Source: Sphingobium sp. KCTC 72723
Lineage (GTDB): Bacteria; Pseudomonadota; Alphaproteobacteria; Sphingomonadales; Sphingomonadaceae
Assembly (NCBI RefSeq): GCF_014280435.1
Contig: NZ_CP060388.1
Span: 2,865,501 to 2,929,500, forward strand
Reading direction: 5' to 3'
DNA: 64,000 nucleotides
Every line of letters starts with the position of its first letter. The first letter of the stretch is position 1. A program made the position numbers and the translations under genes. Under the pieces are notes generated by a model, which saw only the letters and a program-made list of their open reading frames with translations, made no database searches and had not been told where the DNA came from. Below, in pieces: positions 1 through 8,965 of the stretch.

Positions 1-54
1 GAGCGCAGTGTGGTCGTTCTCAACAACGGTTATGCGGAGATGGCACCATCATGA
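1..54 (+). CDS. 3' end of an upstream gene (partial)
   Basis: Reading frame 1 is open from the window edge and stops at TGA 52-54, giving a 17-residue tail ending in NNGYAEMAPS. The stop overlaps the next ATG at 51 as ATGA, the same coupling seen between later genes here, so this is probably the last codons of the preceding operon gene. Too little remains to name it. Confidence 0.5.
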   Translation, partial: ERSVVVLNNGYAEMAPS

Positions 55-1520
55 ACGCCAATTCCGGAATCCTTTCCTATGGTGCCTACATACCTCGCTT
101 GCGGCTGCAACGTTCGGCGATATTCGCGGCCAACGCTTGGTTTGCGGCCGGCCTCAAAGGCCTCGCGATGGGCGAGCGTGCGATTGCCAACTGGGATGAG
201 GACAGCGTCACGATGGCAGTCGAGGCGGCGCGCGATTGCCTCACCGGGTTTGACCGCGGCACAGTCACAGCGCTGTCGCTCGCCTCGACCACCCACCCCT
301 TTGCCGATCGGCTAAACAGCGGCATAGTCAAAGAAGCGCTGACTTTGTCGGACAGCATCTCAGCGCTGGACGTCGCGGGAAGCCAGCGTGCTGGCACATC
401 GTCGCTTATTCAGGCGCTGAACGCCGGAGTAAACGGGGGAACGCAGCTTTGCGTCGCGTCCGAGTTGCGCAAGGCGCGTCCCGCATCAGAAGGGGAACTG
501 GTCCAGGGCGACGCTGCCGCCGCGATACTCGTTGGCACTGGCGATCCGATTGCGCGCTTTATCGGGTCACACAGTGTGACGCTCGACTTCGTCGACCATT
601 TCCGAGCATCGGGAGCCGACTTCGATTATACGTGGGAAAGCCGCTGGATCCGCGACGAGGGCTACTCCATGCTCCTCGGCGATGCGCTCGCCGCTGCGAT
701 CGAAACTCTTGTCGTTGATCCGGCGAAGATCGACCGCCTCCTGATCCCCATCACCGTGCGTGGCGTGCCCGAAGGCCTTGCAAAAAAGCTTGGCGTGCCC
801 GCCGCCGCCGTTGCCGATACCCTTGCGCCGAACGTCGGCGACAGTGGAGTTGCCCATCCGCTGCTGATGCTGGCGGCGGCGCTGGAACAGGCAAGGCCCG
901 GCGAGACGATCATGCTGGTCGGCTTCGGCCAGGGTTGCGACGTGCTGCTGTTCGAGACGACCGAAGCCATCGCTAACCTGCCGAGGCGTGACGGCTTTTC
1001 CGGCGCGCTTGCGCGCGGCAAGGCGGATGAGAATTACCTGCGCTTCCTGTTCCACCGCGGCCTGCTCGATCTCGACCGTGGCATGCGTGCCGAGGCCGAC
1101 CAAAAGCAGCCCGGCACAACCTTGTTCCGCAACCGCAAGACAGTGCTTGGTCTGGTCGGCGGGCGCTGCACCAAGACCGGGACCGTCCAGTTCCCGCGCT
1201 CGGAAATCAGCGTCAATCCGAACGACCGTGCCATTGGCACGCAGGAAGATTATCCGCTCGCCGAAAAGCAGGCGCGGATCGTCACCTACACCGCCGACAG
1301 CTTGACCTATTCGCCTGCCCCGCCGCAATATTATGGCATGATCGATTTCGAGGGCGGCGGGCGGATGTTTACCGAATTCGCCGATGTCGATGCCGAGAGC
1401 ATCGAGGTCGGCTTGGCGATGAAGATGATGTTCCGCATCAAGGCGGTCGACGAGAAACGCGATTTCATCAAGTATTTCTGGAAAGCCGTGCCGGTGCAGC
1501 AACCGGCAGCGGGGGAGTGA
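51..1520 (+). CDS. HMG-CoA synthase-like protein with C-terminal DUF35/OB-fold
   Basis: A 489-residue protein. Residues 1-310 have the thiolase/KAS-III-like condensing-enzyme fold seen in HMG-CoA-synthase-family proteins. From about 365 to the end it resembles the DUF35 OB-fold module (LGLVGGRCTKTG then a beta-rich tail). Where HMG-CoA synthases carry the nucleophilic Cys, this protein reads DVAGSQRAGTS (107-117), so the classical nucleophile appears absent, and the DUF35 zinc ribbon is reduced to one visible Cys. It sits directly ahead of a thiolase, a pairing common in acyl-CoA side-chain degradation clusters. A role as a non-canonical acyl-CoA condensing, lyase or scaffold partner of that thiolase is inferred. 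The start overlaps the previous stop as ATGA. Confidence 0.75.
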   Translation: MNANSGILSYGAYIPRLRLQRSAIFAANAWFAAGLKGLAMGERAIANWDEDSVTMAVEAARDCLTGFDRGTVTALSLASTTHPFADRLNSGIVKEALTLSDSISALDVAGSQRAGTSSLIQALNAGVNGGTQLCVASELRKARPASEGELVQGDAAAAILVGTGDPIARFIGSHSVTLDFVDHFRASGADFDYTWESRWIRDEGYSMLLGDALAAAIETLVVDPAKIDRLLIPITVRGVPEGLAKKLGVPAAAVADTLAPNVGDSGVAHPLLMLAAALEQARPGETIMLVGFGQGCDVLLFETTEAIANLPRRDGFSGALARGKADENYLRFLFHRGLLDLDRGMRAEADQKQPGTTLFRNRKTVLGLVGGRCTKTGTVQFPRSEISVNPNDRAIGTQEDYPLAEKQARIVTYTADSLTYSPAPPQYYGMIDFEGGGRMFTEFADVDAESIEVGLAMKMMFRIKAVDEKRDFIKYFWKAVPVQQPAAGE

Positions 1521-1524
1521 TCCG

Positions 1525-2730
1525 ATGGCTAAAGGCATCAAGGACAAGGTCGCAATCCTCGGCATGGGGTGCGCGAAGTTTGGCGAACGCTGGGACAAGG
1601 ACGCCGAGCAGCTCGCCGTCGAGGCCTTTCAGGAAGCCATCGCCGACGCGGGCATCGACACCTCGCAGATCGACGCTGCATGGCTGAGCGTGGCGTTCGA
1701 CGCGGTCAATATCGGCCCGTCCGGCATCCCGCTCGCCACCGCGCTGCGCCTGCCCAATATCGGCGTCACCAAGGTGGAGAATTATTGCGCCAGCGGCACC
1801 GAGGCGTTTCGCGGCGCCGTCTATGCCGTCGCATCGGGTGCCGCCGACATTGCGCTCGCGGTCGGGGTCGAGAAGCTCAAGGATACCGGCTATGGCGGGC
1901 TGCCGGTGCGCACGCGCGGGTCGACCTTCGACATGATCGGCGTCACTGGCTCTGCACCCGGCAATTTCGCCCAGCTCGCTGCGGCCTATCGCAACGCGCA
2001 TGGGGTGTCGAAGGACGACCTCAAGCTGGCGATGGCACATGTTTCGGTAAAGAGCCACGCCAATGGTGCGAAAAACCCTAAAGCACACTTGCGCAAGTTG
2101 ATCGACATTGACACAGTCATGAACGCGCCGATGATTGCCGATCCGCTGGGGCTTTTCGATTGTTGCGGTGTTTCCGACGGCGCGGCCTGCGCGATCGTCA
2201 CGACACCCGAGATCGCCCGTACGCTGGGCAAGCGGGACCTGGTAACAGTCAAGGCGCTACAAATCGTCACCTCCAACGGGTGGGAGAGCCAGGGCACGGT
2301 CTGGAACGGAAGCTATTTCCACACCACGCGTACCGCCGCCGTCAAGGCTTATGACGAGGCCGGTGTCACCAACCCGAGAGACGAAATCAGCCTAATCGAG
2401 GTTCACGACTGCTTCTCGATCACCGAATTAGTAACGATGGAAGACCTTTACATCAGTCCCGAAGGCGAGGGTTGGAAGGACGTGCTCAACGGCTTCTTCG
2501 ATGCCGACGGCAAGGTGCCTTGCCAAATTGACGGCGGACTCAAATGCTTTGGCCATCCGATCGGCGCGTCGGGACTGCGCATGATCTACGAGAATTATCT
2601 GCAATTGCTCGGGCGCGCGGGCGAACGCCAGCGCAGCACACCGCCAAGGCTCGCCCTGTCGCACAACCTTGGCGGTATGCCCAACCAGAATGTCAGTGCG
2701 GTCGCCATCGTGGGCCTTCCGGATGCGTAG
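1525..2730 (+). CDS. Thiolase-family acetyl-CoA acyltransferase (SCP-x-like)
   Basis: A 401-residue thiolase, the usual family length. The acyl-accepting Cys is in VENYCASGTEAF (Cys88). The C-terminal catalytic region reads CFGHPIGASG, where the His activates the second Cys or water. The C-terminal motif LGGMPNQNVSAV is of the non-specific lipid-transfer/SCP-x thiolase type rather than the biosynthetic PhaA type. It starts 4 bp after the HMG-CoA-synthase-like gene, so the two are probably co-translated, and thiolase-DUF35 pairs usually form a complex. It should cleave a 3-oxoacyl-CoA made by the acyl-CoA dehydrogenases and hydratase of this operon. The substrate cannot be read from the sequence. 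Confidence 0.85.
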   Translation: MAKGIKDKVAILGMGCAKFGERWDKDAEQLAVEAFQEAIADAGIDTSQIDAAWLSVAFDAVNIGPSGIPLATALRLPNIGVTKVENYCASGTEAFRGAVYAVASGAADIALAVGVEKLKDTGYGGLPVRTRGSTFDMIGVTGSAPGNFAQLAAAYRNAHGVSKDDLKLAMAHVSVKSHANGAKNPKAHLRKLIDIDTVMNAPMIADPLGLFDCCGVSDGAACAIVTTPEIARTLGKRDLVTVKALQIVTSNGWESQGTVWNGSYFHTTRTAAVKAYDEAGVTNPRDEISLIEVHDCFSITELVTMEDLYISPEGEGWKDVLNGFFDADGKVPCQIDGGLKCFGHPIGASGLRMIYENYLQLLGRAGERQRSTPPRLALSHNLGGMPNQNVSAVAIVGLPDA

Positions 2731-2782
2731 TTACCAGGCCGGAACTGCGGCACGCCCGCGCGCTACGCCGGGCTGATCGGCG

Positions 2783-4000
2783 ATGTACCGGCTGCTTGAC
2801 AGGATGCGCGTGGTCGAGGCGTCATCGTTCGTCGCCTCTCCCACTTGCGGCATGTATCTGGCGCAAATGGGGGCCGAGGTGATCCGCTTTGATCAGATTG
2901 GCGGTGGGCCCGATTTCAGGCGCTGGCCGCGCGCGAAGAACGGAGCCAGTCTCTATTGGGAATCGCTCAACAAGGGCAAGAAGTCGATTGCGATCAATCT
3001 CGCAAGTGCTGAAGGCCGCGCACTTGCGATCACCTTGATTACCGCGCCAGGGCCAACGGGCGGACTGTTCGTCACGAACTATCCTGTCGAAGGGTTTCTG
3101 TCGCATGAACGCCTTTCTGCATTGCGGCCGGACCTCGTCACGCTGCGGATCATGGGCCGCGCCGATGGCGGTCCCGCGCTAGACCACACCGTCAATTGCG
3201 CGGTCGGCTTTCCCCAGATCACCGGACCGTCCGGCCTTGGCGATGCGGTGGTCAATCATGTGCTGCCCGCCTGGGATTTGCTGACCGGTGCCTATTCCGC
3301 TTTTGCTTTCCTTGCTGCCGAACGCCATCGACGCGATACCGGCGCTGGCCAGGAAGTGCGCGTCCCCTTGGCGGATATGGCGATCGCCAGTGTCGCCAAC
3401 CTTGGTATGCTTGCCGAAGTGCTCGACAGCGATGCGAACCGGCCACGGCTCGGCAACCAGATATTTGGTGCGTTCGGGCGCGATTTTACAACCACCGACG
3501 GCCACCGGCTGATGCTGATGGCGCTTACTGTGCGCCAATGGCAAGGTCTCGTTGAGGCGCTCGGCATTGCCCAAGGGGTCGCACAGATCGAGGCCGGGCA
3601 GGGCGTTTCGTTCGCACGCGATGAAGGTATCCGCTTCGAGCATCGCGATAAGCTGGTGCCGTTGGTCGAGGAGGCGGTCGCCAAGCGCACACTCGCCGAT
3701 CTTGCCTGCGCGTTCGAACCGCTCGGGGTTTGCTGGAGTCCCTACCAGAGTATGCGGGAAGCTGCCGATGATCCCGATCTGGTCCGTGCCAATCCGATCT
3801 TTACCGAGGTCGAGCAGCCAAGCGGTGCACGTTACCCGATACCCGGCGCGCCGGCCACAATCCCAAAAGCCGAACGGCTGCCACCGGCCCGGGCGCCGCG
3901 GCTCGGCGAGCATACCGATGAGATTCTCGCCAACGTGCTTGGCCTAAGCTCCGGCGAGGTCGGCAAGCTGCACGACAGCGGCATCGTGGCCGCGGGTTGA
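2783..4000 (+). CDS. CaiB/BaiF family III CoA-transferase
   Basis: A 405-residue class III CoA-transferase. The N-terminal nucleotide-binding-like half has RVVEASSFVASPTCGMYLAQ followed by MGAEVIRFD and NKGKKSIAINL. A candidate catalytic Asp lies in GGPALDHTVN (about Asp134), where formyl-CoA-transferase relatives carry their aspartyl nucleophile. These enzymes move CoA between dicarboxylic or aromatic acids through aspartyl-CoA thioesters. The gene lies between the thiolase and a methylsuccinyl-CoA-dehydrogenase-like gene, with FAS1-like hydratase and CitE genes downstream. That set recalls the Ict-Ich-Ccl itaconate module, so an activating transferase for a C4-C5 dicarboxylate is inferred. 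Confidence 0.85.
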   Translation: MYRLLDRMRVVEASSFVASPTCGMYLAQMGAEVIRFDQIGGGPDFRRWPRAKNGASLYWESLNKGKKSIAINLASAEGRALAITLITAPGPTGGLFVTNYPVEGFLSHERLSALRPDLVTLRIMGRADGGPALDHTVNCAVGFPQITGPSGLGDAVVNHVLPAWDLLTGAYSAFAFLAAERHRRDTGAGQEVRVPLADMAIASVANLGMLAEVLDSDANRPRLGNQIFGAFGRDFTTTDGHRLMLMALTVRQWQGLVEALGIAQGVAQIEAGQGVSFARDEGIRFEHRDKLVPLVEEAVAKRTLADLACAFEPLGVCWSPYQSMREAADDPDLVRANPIFTEVEQPSGARYPIPGAPATIPKAERLPPARAPRLGEHTDEILANVLGLSSGEVGKLHDSGIVAAG

Positions 4001-4001
4001 G

Positions 4002-5669
4002 ATGGGCTGTTCGGCTTATCCGTCGCTCGAGGCTCTGGTCGACCAGACGGCAGCGGCGCTTGACGCAGCGCGCAGCTTCGCCGCCGACGTTCGTAGCCGG
4101 CTCCTGGGCAATGTCGGTGAGGGCGCCGCAGTCAATCCCGCGCTGCTCGATCACCATCAGCATGATGCCCATGGCTATGCCTGGATTGAAACGACGATCG
4201 CCGCGCTCAAAGCGCTGATGGGCTGGGCGGTGGCGGCGCAGGAGCGTGGCGATTTCGGCGAAATCGATGCGCTGATCCTGCGCCTCGCCTTCGCCGACTA
4301 TCTCAGCCAGCTTGCAGGGGGACTCGCCATCGGCCCCAACGAATATTTTCGGCCCGGGCGAATGGGGCTCGAGGCGTCGGCACGCCGGATGGTGGATGAT
4401 CCTGCAGTCTGCGCGCTGATCGCGTGCGCGGACGCGCAAAGCCGCGCCAGCCTGATCGCGCTGGTGCGTGCCGGGGCCAGCGTGAACGAGGCGTCCGGCG
4501 ACGCAGCGCTCGACGAAATCCGCGCTCAGTTTCGACGGTTCACCGCCGAGCGGATCACGCCGTTTGCACATCGCTGGCATCTCGACAACGCGCTGATACC
4601 GGACGCGCTGATCGCAGAGCTCGGCGCACTCGGGACGTTCGGCATATGCGTCGATCCCGAATATGGCGGGCTTGGGCTTGGCAAGCTGGAAATGTGCGTC
4701 GTGACTGAGGAACTGAGCCGCGGCTGGATCGGGGCTGGTTCGCTTGGCACGCGTAGCGAAATCGCCGCCGAGTTGATCGGGCTCGGCGGCAGCAAGGCTC
4801 AGAAGGCCCGCTGGCTGTCGGGCCTGGCAAGCGGCGAGATTCTGCCAACCGCGGTGTTCACAGAGCCCGGTGCCGGGTCCGACCTTGCCAGCCTGACCAC
4901 GCGCGCGGTGGCGGCGCCCGACGGGAGCTGGCGCATCTCAGGCGCCAAGACCTGGATCACCCATGCCGCACGTACCGATCTGATGACCATGCTCGCACGC
5001 ACCGGCGGCGAGGGCCATCGTGGGCTCAGCATGTTCCTGCTCGCCAAGCCGCGCGGTAGCGAGACCGACCCGTTCCCTGGTCCTGGTCTCGCCGGAAGCG
5101 AGATCGCGGTCCTGGGCTATCGTGGTATGCGCGAATATGAGCTGAGTTTCGATGGCTTCGAGGCATCCGCTGAGAGCCTGCTCGGGAACGTTGAGGGCGA
5201 AGGCTTTCGCCAACTCATGCGCACCTTTGAAGGCGCACGCATCCAAACTGCTGCGCGCGCGGTCGGCGTTGCCTGGCGTGCGTACGAGCTCGGGATCGAT
5301 TACGCCCTTGCGCGCAACCAGTTCGGACGCCCGCTGGTCGACTTCCCGCGGGTTGCCGACAAGCTCGTTGCGATGCTTTTCGAGACGGTGGCTGCCCGCG
5401 AACTGGCCTATGCTGCGGCGCGCACCAAAGACGCCGGCGGACGCAGCGACGTAGAGGCAGGGATGGCGAAGCTGCTTGCCGCGCGGGTTGCCTGGACCAA
5501 CGCCGACGCGAGCCTGCAGATCCACGGGGGCAACGGATATGCGCTGGAAACCGAGATCAGCCGCATCCTGTGCGACGCGCGCATCCTCTCTGTGTTCGAA
5601 GGCGCGGCCGAGATACAGGCGCACATTATCGCACGTGGTCTCCTCGAGCGCGGGACCGCAGAACGATGA
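4002..5669 (+). CDS. Long acyl-CoA dehydrogenase, methylsuccinyl-CoA dehydrogenase-like
   Basis: At 555 residues this is about 170 longer than an ordinary acyl-CoA dehydrogenase. Residues 1-165 form an alpha-helical N-terminal domain (for example LILRLAFADYLSQLAGG). The ACAD core begins near 170 and includes FTEPGAGSDLASL and KTWITHAARTD (FAD/substrate site). It retains a Glu in the C-terminal VFEGAAEIQ motif where the catalytic base sits. An N-terminal extension of this size is known for (2S)-methylsuccinyl-CoA dehydrogenase (Mcd) of the ethylmalonyl-CoA pathway, which makes mesaconyl-CoA. That matches the neighbouring CoA-transferase, hydratase and CitE genes, but the substrate remains an inference. 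The start is 1 bp after the previous stop. Confidence 0.8.
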   Translation: MGCSAYPSLEALVDQTAAALDAARSFAADVRSRLLGNVGEGAAVNPALLDHHQHDAHGYAWIETTIAALKALMGWAVAAQERGDFGEIDALILRLAFADYLSQLAGGLAIGPNEYFRPGRMGLEASARRMVDDPAVCALIACADAQSRASLIALVRAGASVNEASGDAALDEIRAQFRRFTAERITPFAHRWHLDNALIPDALIAELGALGTFGICVDPEYGGLGLGKLEMCVVTEELSRGWIGAGSLGTRSEIAAELIGLGGSKAQKARWLSGLASGEILPTAVFTEPGAGSDLASLTTRAVAAPDGSWRISGAKTWITHAARTDLMTMLARTGGEGHRGLSMFLLAKPRGSETDPFPGPGLAGSEIAVLGYRGMREYELSFDGFEASAESLLGNVEGEGFRQLMRTFEGARIQTAARAVGVAWRAYELGIDYALARNQFGRPLVDFPRVADKLVAMLFETVAARELAYAAARTKDAGGRSDVEAGMAKLLAARVAWTNADASLQIHGGNGYALETEISRILCDARILSVFEGAAEIQAHIIARGLLERGTAER

Positions 5670-6817
5670 CCGAGGCGTATGAGGCGATCCGGGAAGAGGT
5701 TGCCAAGTTGTGCGCCGACTTCCCGGGCGAATATTGGCGCGCGAAGGACAAGGACCGCGCTTATCCGGGCGAGTTTGTCGAGGCGTTGAACAGCGCGGGT
5801 TATCTCGCCGCGCTGATCCCGGAGGAATATGGCGGTGCCGGGCTGCCGCTTTCGGCGGCCGCAGCGATCTTGGAGGAAATCCACCGCTCGGGTAGTAATG
5901 GGGGCGCCTGCCATGCGCAAATGTACATCATGGGCACGGTGCTCCGCCATGGATCGCAGGCGCAGAAGGCCGAGTATCTGCCCGGAATTGCCAGCGGCGC
6001 GCTGCGGCTCCAGGCATTCGCCGTGACCGAACCGTCAAGCGGCACCGACACCTTGTCTATCACGACTTTCGCGCAGCGCGACGGCAATCGCTACATTGTG
6101 AACGGGCAGAAAATATGGACGTCCCGCGCAGAGCATTCGGACTTGATGCTGCTGCTCGCTCGTACGACCCCCCGCGACCAGGTCGAAAAACGCACCGATG
6201 GCCTTTCGGCCTTCCTCGTCGATATGCGTGAAGCACACGGGAAGGGCATGTCGATTCGTCCTATCGACACCATGATGAACCATTCGACGACCGAAATCTT
6301 CTTCGACGATGTGGCCATCCCTGGCGCCAATCTGATCGGCGAGGAGGGCAAGGGCTTCCGATACATCTTGTCCGGGATGAATGCCGAGCGGATACTGATC
6401 GCTGCCGAATGCGTTGGCGATGCCAAATGGTTCATAGACAAGTCCGCCGCCTATGCCAGGGAAAGGTGCGTTTTCGGGCGGCCGATCGGACAGAATCAAG
6501 GCATTCAGTTCCCGATCGCCCGCGCCTATGCGCAGATGCGCGCCGCGGAGTTGATGGTTCACGACGCGCTGCGCCGCTACGAGGCGGGCGAGAACCCCGC
6601 AGCTGAAGCCAATATGGCGAAAATGCTCGCGGCCGAGGCAAGCTGGGCCGCGGCCGAGGCCTGTGTCCAAACGCATGGTGGCTTCGGCTTCGCCGCCGAA
6701 TATGATATCGAGCGCAAGTTCCGCGAGAACCGCCTTTATCAGGTCGCGCCGATCTCGACGAATCTCATCCTATCCTATCTCGCCGAGCATGTCCTTGGCC
6801 TGCCAAGGGCCTATTGA
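5666..6817 (+). CDS. Acyl-CoA dehydrogenase (lacks YEGT-type Glu)
   Basis: I start this 383-residue ACAD at ATG 5666, which overlaps the preceding stop as ATGA; a longer reading from 5570 would lie inside the previous gene. The FAD and substrate motifs are present (FAVTEPSSGTDTLS, KIWTSRAEHSD, VQTHGGFGFA). The stretch that usually reads YEGT with the catalytic Glu reads LYQVAPISTN instead, so the usual base is missing at that position. Related ACADs with this ending exist and may use a base elsewhere or act on unusual substrates. The gene is one of three ACADs in this operon, suggesting successive dehydrogenations. Confidence 0.85.
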   Translation: MTEAYEAIREEVAKLCADFPGEYWRAKDKDRAYPGEFVEALNSAGYLAALIPEEYGGAGLPLSAAAAILEEIHRSGSNGGACHAQMYIMGTVLRHGSQAQKAEYLPGIASGALRLQAFAVTEPSSGTDTLSITTFAQRDGNRYIVNGQKIWTSRAEHSDLMLLLARTTPRDQVEKRTDGLSAFLVDMREAHGKGMSIRPIDTMMNHSTTEIFFDDVAIPGANLIGEEGKGFRYILSGMNAERILIAAECVGDAKWFIDKSAAYARERCVFGRPIGQNQGIQFPIARAYAQMRAAELMVHDALRRYEAGENPAAEANMAKMLAAEASWAAAEACVQTHGGFGFAAEYDIERKFRENRLYQVAPISTNLILSYLAEHVLGLPRAY

Positions 6818-6833
6818 TGGCGAGGGTCGCACG

Positions 6834-7676
6834 ATGAGCCAACGCTGGAACGATTGGCTCGGGAAGCCTTTGCGTACGCACGACATGGTTTCGCAACCGG
6901 CGGTGAACCGCTTCGCCGCGCTGCTCGACGTGCCGCAACCCATTGGCGCGGATGCGCCCCACGGCTTCCATTGGTGCCTGTGCTTGCCGGATGCGAACAT
7001 GGCCGATATCGACAGTGACGGGCATCCCGTGCGGGGCGCGTTCCTCCCGCCGATCGCGCTCCCGCGACGGATGTGGGTGGCGAGTGATGTCAGTTTCCAT
7101 ACCCCGCTTCAGATCGGCGCGCAGATCGAACGTGTTTCGACGGTAATGTCGGTCGCTGAAAAGGACGGGAGCGCGGGCAGCCTTGCGTTCGTTGAGGTCG
7201 ATCACGTCACCAGCGCGGGTGGAACCGTCGCGATCCGCGAGCGACAGACGATCGTCTATCGTGAAGCGGTGGGATCCGTCCAGGCGACGGCCAATACGGG
7301 GGGAGCACGGCCCGATCTATCAAACTGGACCTGGCACCGGCACATGGTCCCGAACGAGGTGCTGTTGTTCCGCTATTCGGCGTTAACCTTTAATAGCCAC
7401 CGCATCCACTATGACCTTCCCTATGCGACGGCGGTTGAGGGCTATCCCGGCCTAGTGGTACAAGGGCCGCTGACGGCAAGCCTGCTGCTCGATTTGTGCG
7501 TGCGTGAACTCGGCTCGGACGTACTCACCAGCTTCGCCTTTCGTGCCCGCACGCCCGCTTTCGCGGGGCCTGAAATGCATCTTGTGGGGCGGCGGGACGG
7601 CGGTGAAATCAGTCTTGCCGCAATCGGACACGACGGCCGTACCATTATTTCTGCCTCTGCAACGATACGGTCGTGA
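6834..7676 (+). CDS. FAS1-like/MaoC-type acyl-CoA hydratase (itaconyl/mesaconyl-C4-CoA hydratase-like)
   Basis: The 280-residue product from ATG 6834 has two hot-dog halves. The N-terminal half (ALPRRMWVASDVSFHTPLQIG, about 75-100) is of the FAS1-like dehydratase type, and the C-terminal half contains the hydratase-like stretch HRIHYDLPYATAVEGYPGLV. This architecture is shared by mesaconyl-C4-CoA/itaconyl-CoA hydratases and HTD2-like dehydratases. The start was chosen because earlier in-frame codons lie within the previous gene. It would add water to a branched unsaturated CoA ester, giving the citramalyl-type CoA that the CitE-like enzyme downstream could cleave. That assignment rests on context. 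Confidence 0.8.
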   Translation: MSQRWNDWLGKPLRTHDMVSQPAVNRFAALLDVPQPIGADAPHGFHWCLCLPDANMADIDSDGHPVRGAFLPPIALPRRMWVASDVSFHTPLQIGAQIERVSTVMSVAEKDGSAGSLAFVEVDHVTSAGGTVAIRERQTIVYREAVGSVQATANTGGARPDLSNWTWHRHMVPNEVLLFRYSALTFNSHRIHYDLPYATAVEGYPGLVVQGPLTASLLLDLCVRELGSDVLTSFAFRARTPAFAGPEMHLVGRRDGGEISLAAIGHDGRTIISASATIRS

Positions 7677-7704
7677 ATATCAAAAGATGAAAGGAAATGC
7701 CGCC

Positions 7705-8853
7705 ATGGCACTCGATCTGGAGACACGAGATCAGTTGATCGGCACCATTCGCCGTTTTGTTAGCGAACGGCTGCGGCCGATCGAGGCAAAGGTCGCCGAG
7801 GCGGATGAGATCCCGAACGAGGTGATTGATGAAATGCGCCAGCTCGGCTTGTTCGGCCTGTCGATCCCGGAGGAATTCGGCGGGCTGGGGCTGTCCATGG
7901 AAGATGAAAGTCTCGTCGCGCTTGAGATCGGTCGTACCAGCCCGGCATTCCGCTCGGCCTTCGGCACCAATGTTGGCATCGGCAGCCAGGGCCTCGTGAT
8001 GTTCGGCAATGATGAGCAGAAGCACCGCTGGCTTCCGGGAATCGCGAGCGGAGAGATCATCACCAGCTTCGCGCTGACCGAGCCTGAGGCCGGCAGCGAT
8101 TCTGGCTCGGTCAGGACACGCGCGCGGCGCGAGGGTAACGAATATGTTCTCGACGGATCCAAGATCTATATCACGAATGCCGACAAGGCCGGTCTGTTCA
8201 CGGTGATGGCGCGGACCAACCCGGATGAAAAGCGCGGGGCAGGCGTCACCGCTTTCCTTGTACCCAGTGAATTGCCGGGGTTGGGCGTCGGGCCGCCCGA
8301 GCGCAAGATGGGCCAGCAGGGTGCGCATATCTGCACGGTCAACTTCGACGGCGTGCGTGTCCCCGCGGCGAACCGCCTCGGCGAGGAGGGAAGCGGGTTC
8401 CGTGTGGCGATGCAGGTGCTCGACCGCGGCCGGCTGCACCTCTCGGCTTTGTGCGTCGGCGTGGCCGAGCGGCTGATCTCCGATTGCGTCGCCTTTGCCT
8501 CCGAACGGCGCCAGTTCGGCAAGCCTATCGCCGAGTTCCAGCTCGTCCAGGCGATGATCGCAGATTCCAAAACCGAGGCGCTGGCCGCGCGAGCGCTAAT
8601 GCTTGAGACCGCGCGCAAGCTCGACGCCGGCGAGAGTATCACACTGGAGGCGGCCGCTTCAAAATTGTTTGCGTCTGAAATGGTCGGCAGGGTTGCCGAT
8701 CGCGCGGTGCAGATCTTCGGCGGCGCCGGATATGTCGCCGGTCATGGTATCGAGCGCTTCTATCGCGACGTGCGCATCTTTCGTATATACGAGGGCACTT
8801 CTCAGATTCAGCAATTGGTGATCGCGCGCGAGACCCTGAAGCGCGGCGGTTGA
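7705..8853 (+). CDS. Acyl-CoA dehydrogenase
   Basis: A 382-residue ACAD. ATG 7705 is preferred because AAAGGA lies about 9 bp upstream; an in-frame ATG at 7687 would add six residues. The canonical features are in place: FALTEPEAGSDSGSV and SKIYITNADKAGLF for FAD and substrate binding, RRQFGKPIAEFQ, QIFGGAGYV, and the catalytic Glu in IYEGTSQIQQ. Unlike the ACAD at 5666 it keeps the normal active-site Glu, so it is likely a conventional short or medium-chain or branched acyl-CoA dehydrogenase. It follows the hydratase by 28 bp and belongs to the same operon. Confidence 0.9.
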   Translation: MALDLETRDQLIGTIRRFVSERLRPIEAKVAEADEIPNEVIDEMRQLGLFGLSIPEEFGGLGLSMEDESLVALEIGRTSPAFRSAFGTNVGIGSQGLVMFGNDEQKHRWLPGIASGEIITSFALTEPEAGSDSGSVRTRARREGNEYVLDGSKIYITNADKAGLFTVMARTNPDEKRGAGVTAFLVPSELPGLGVGPPERKMGQQGAHICTVNFDGVRVPAANRLGEEGSGFRVAMQVLDRGRLHLSALCVGVAERLISDCVAFASERRQFGKPIAEFQLVQAMIADSKTEALAARALMLETARKLDAGESITLEAAASKLFASEMVGRVADRAVQIFGGAGYVAGHGIERFYRDVRIFRIYEGTSQIQQLVIARETLKRGG

Positions 8854-8965
8854 GCTGGTCTTGCCCTGTCTTGAACAGGACCAGGCAGAGAAGGGTGCGG
8901 CGTATGTGGTGCAGTCGAGGTCCTACTTGGGGCATATGGACCGTGGACACGAAGGTATCTTGACC

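Noticed and set aside
567..1598. 343-codon minus-strand frame opposite the HMG-CoA-synthase-like gene
   Set aside because: Antisense shadow of a clearly coding forward gene; no recognisable motifs, and GC-rich codon structure produces such frames.
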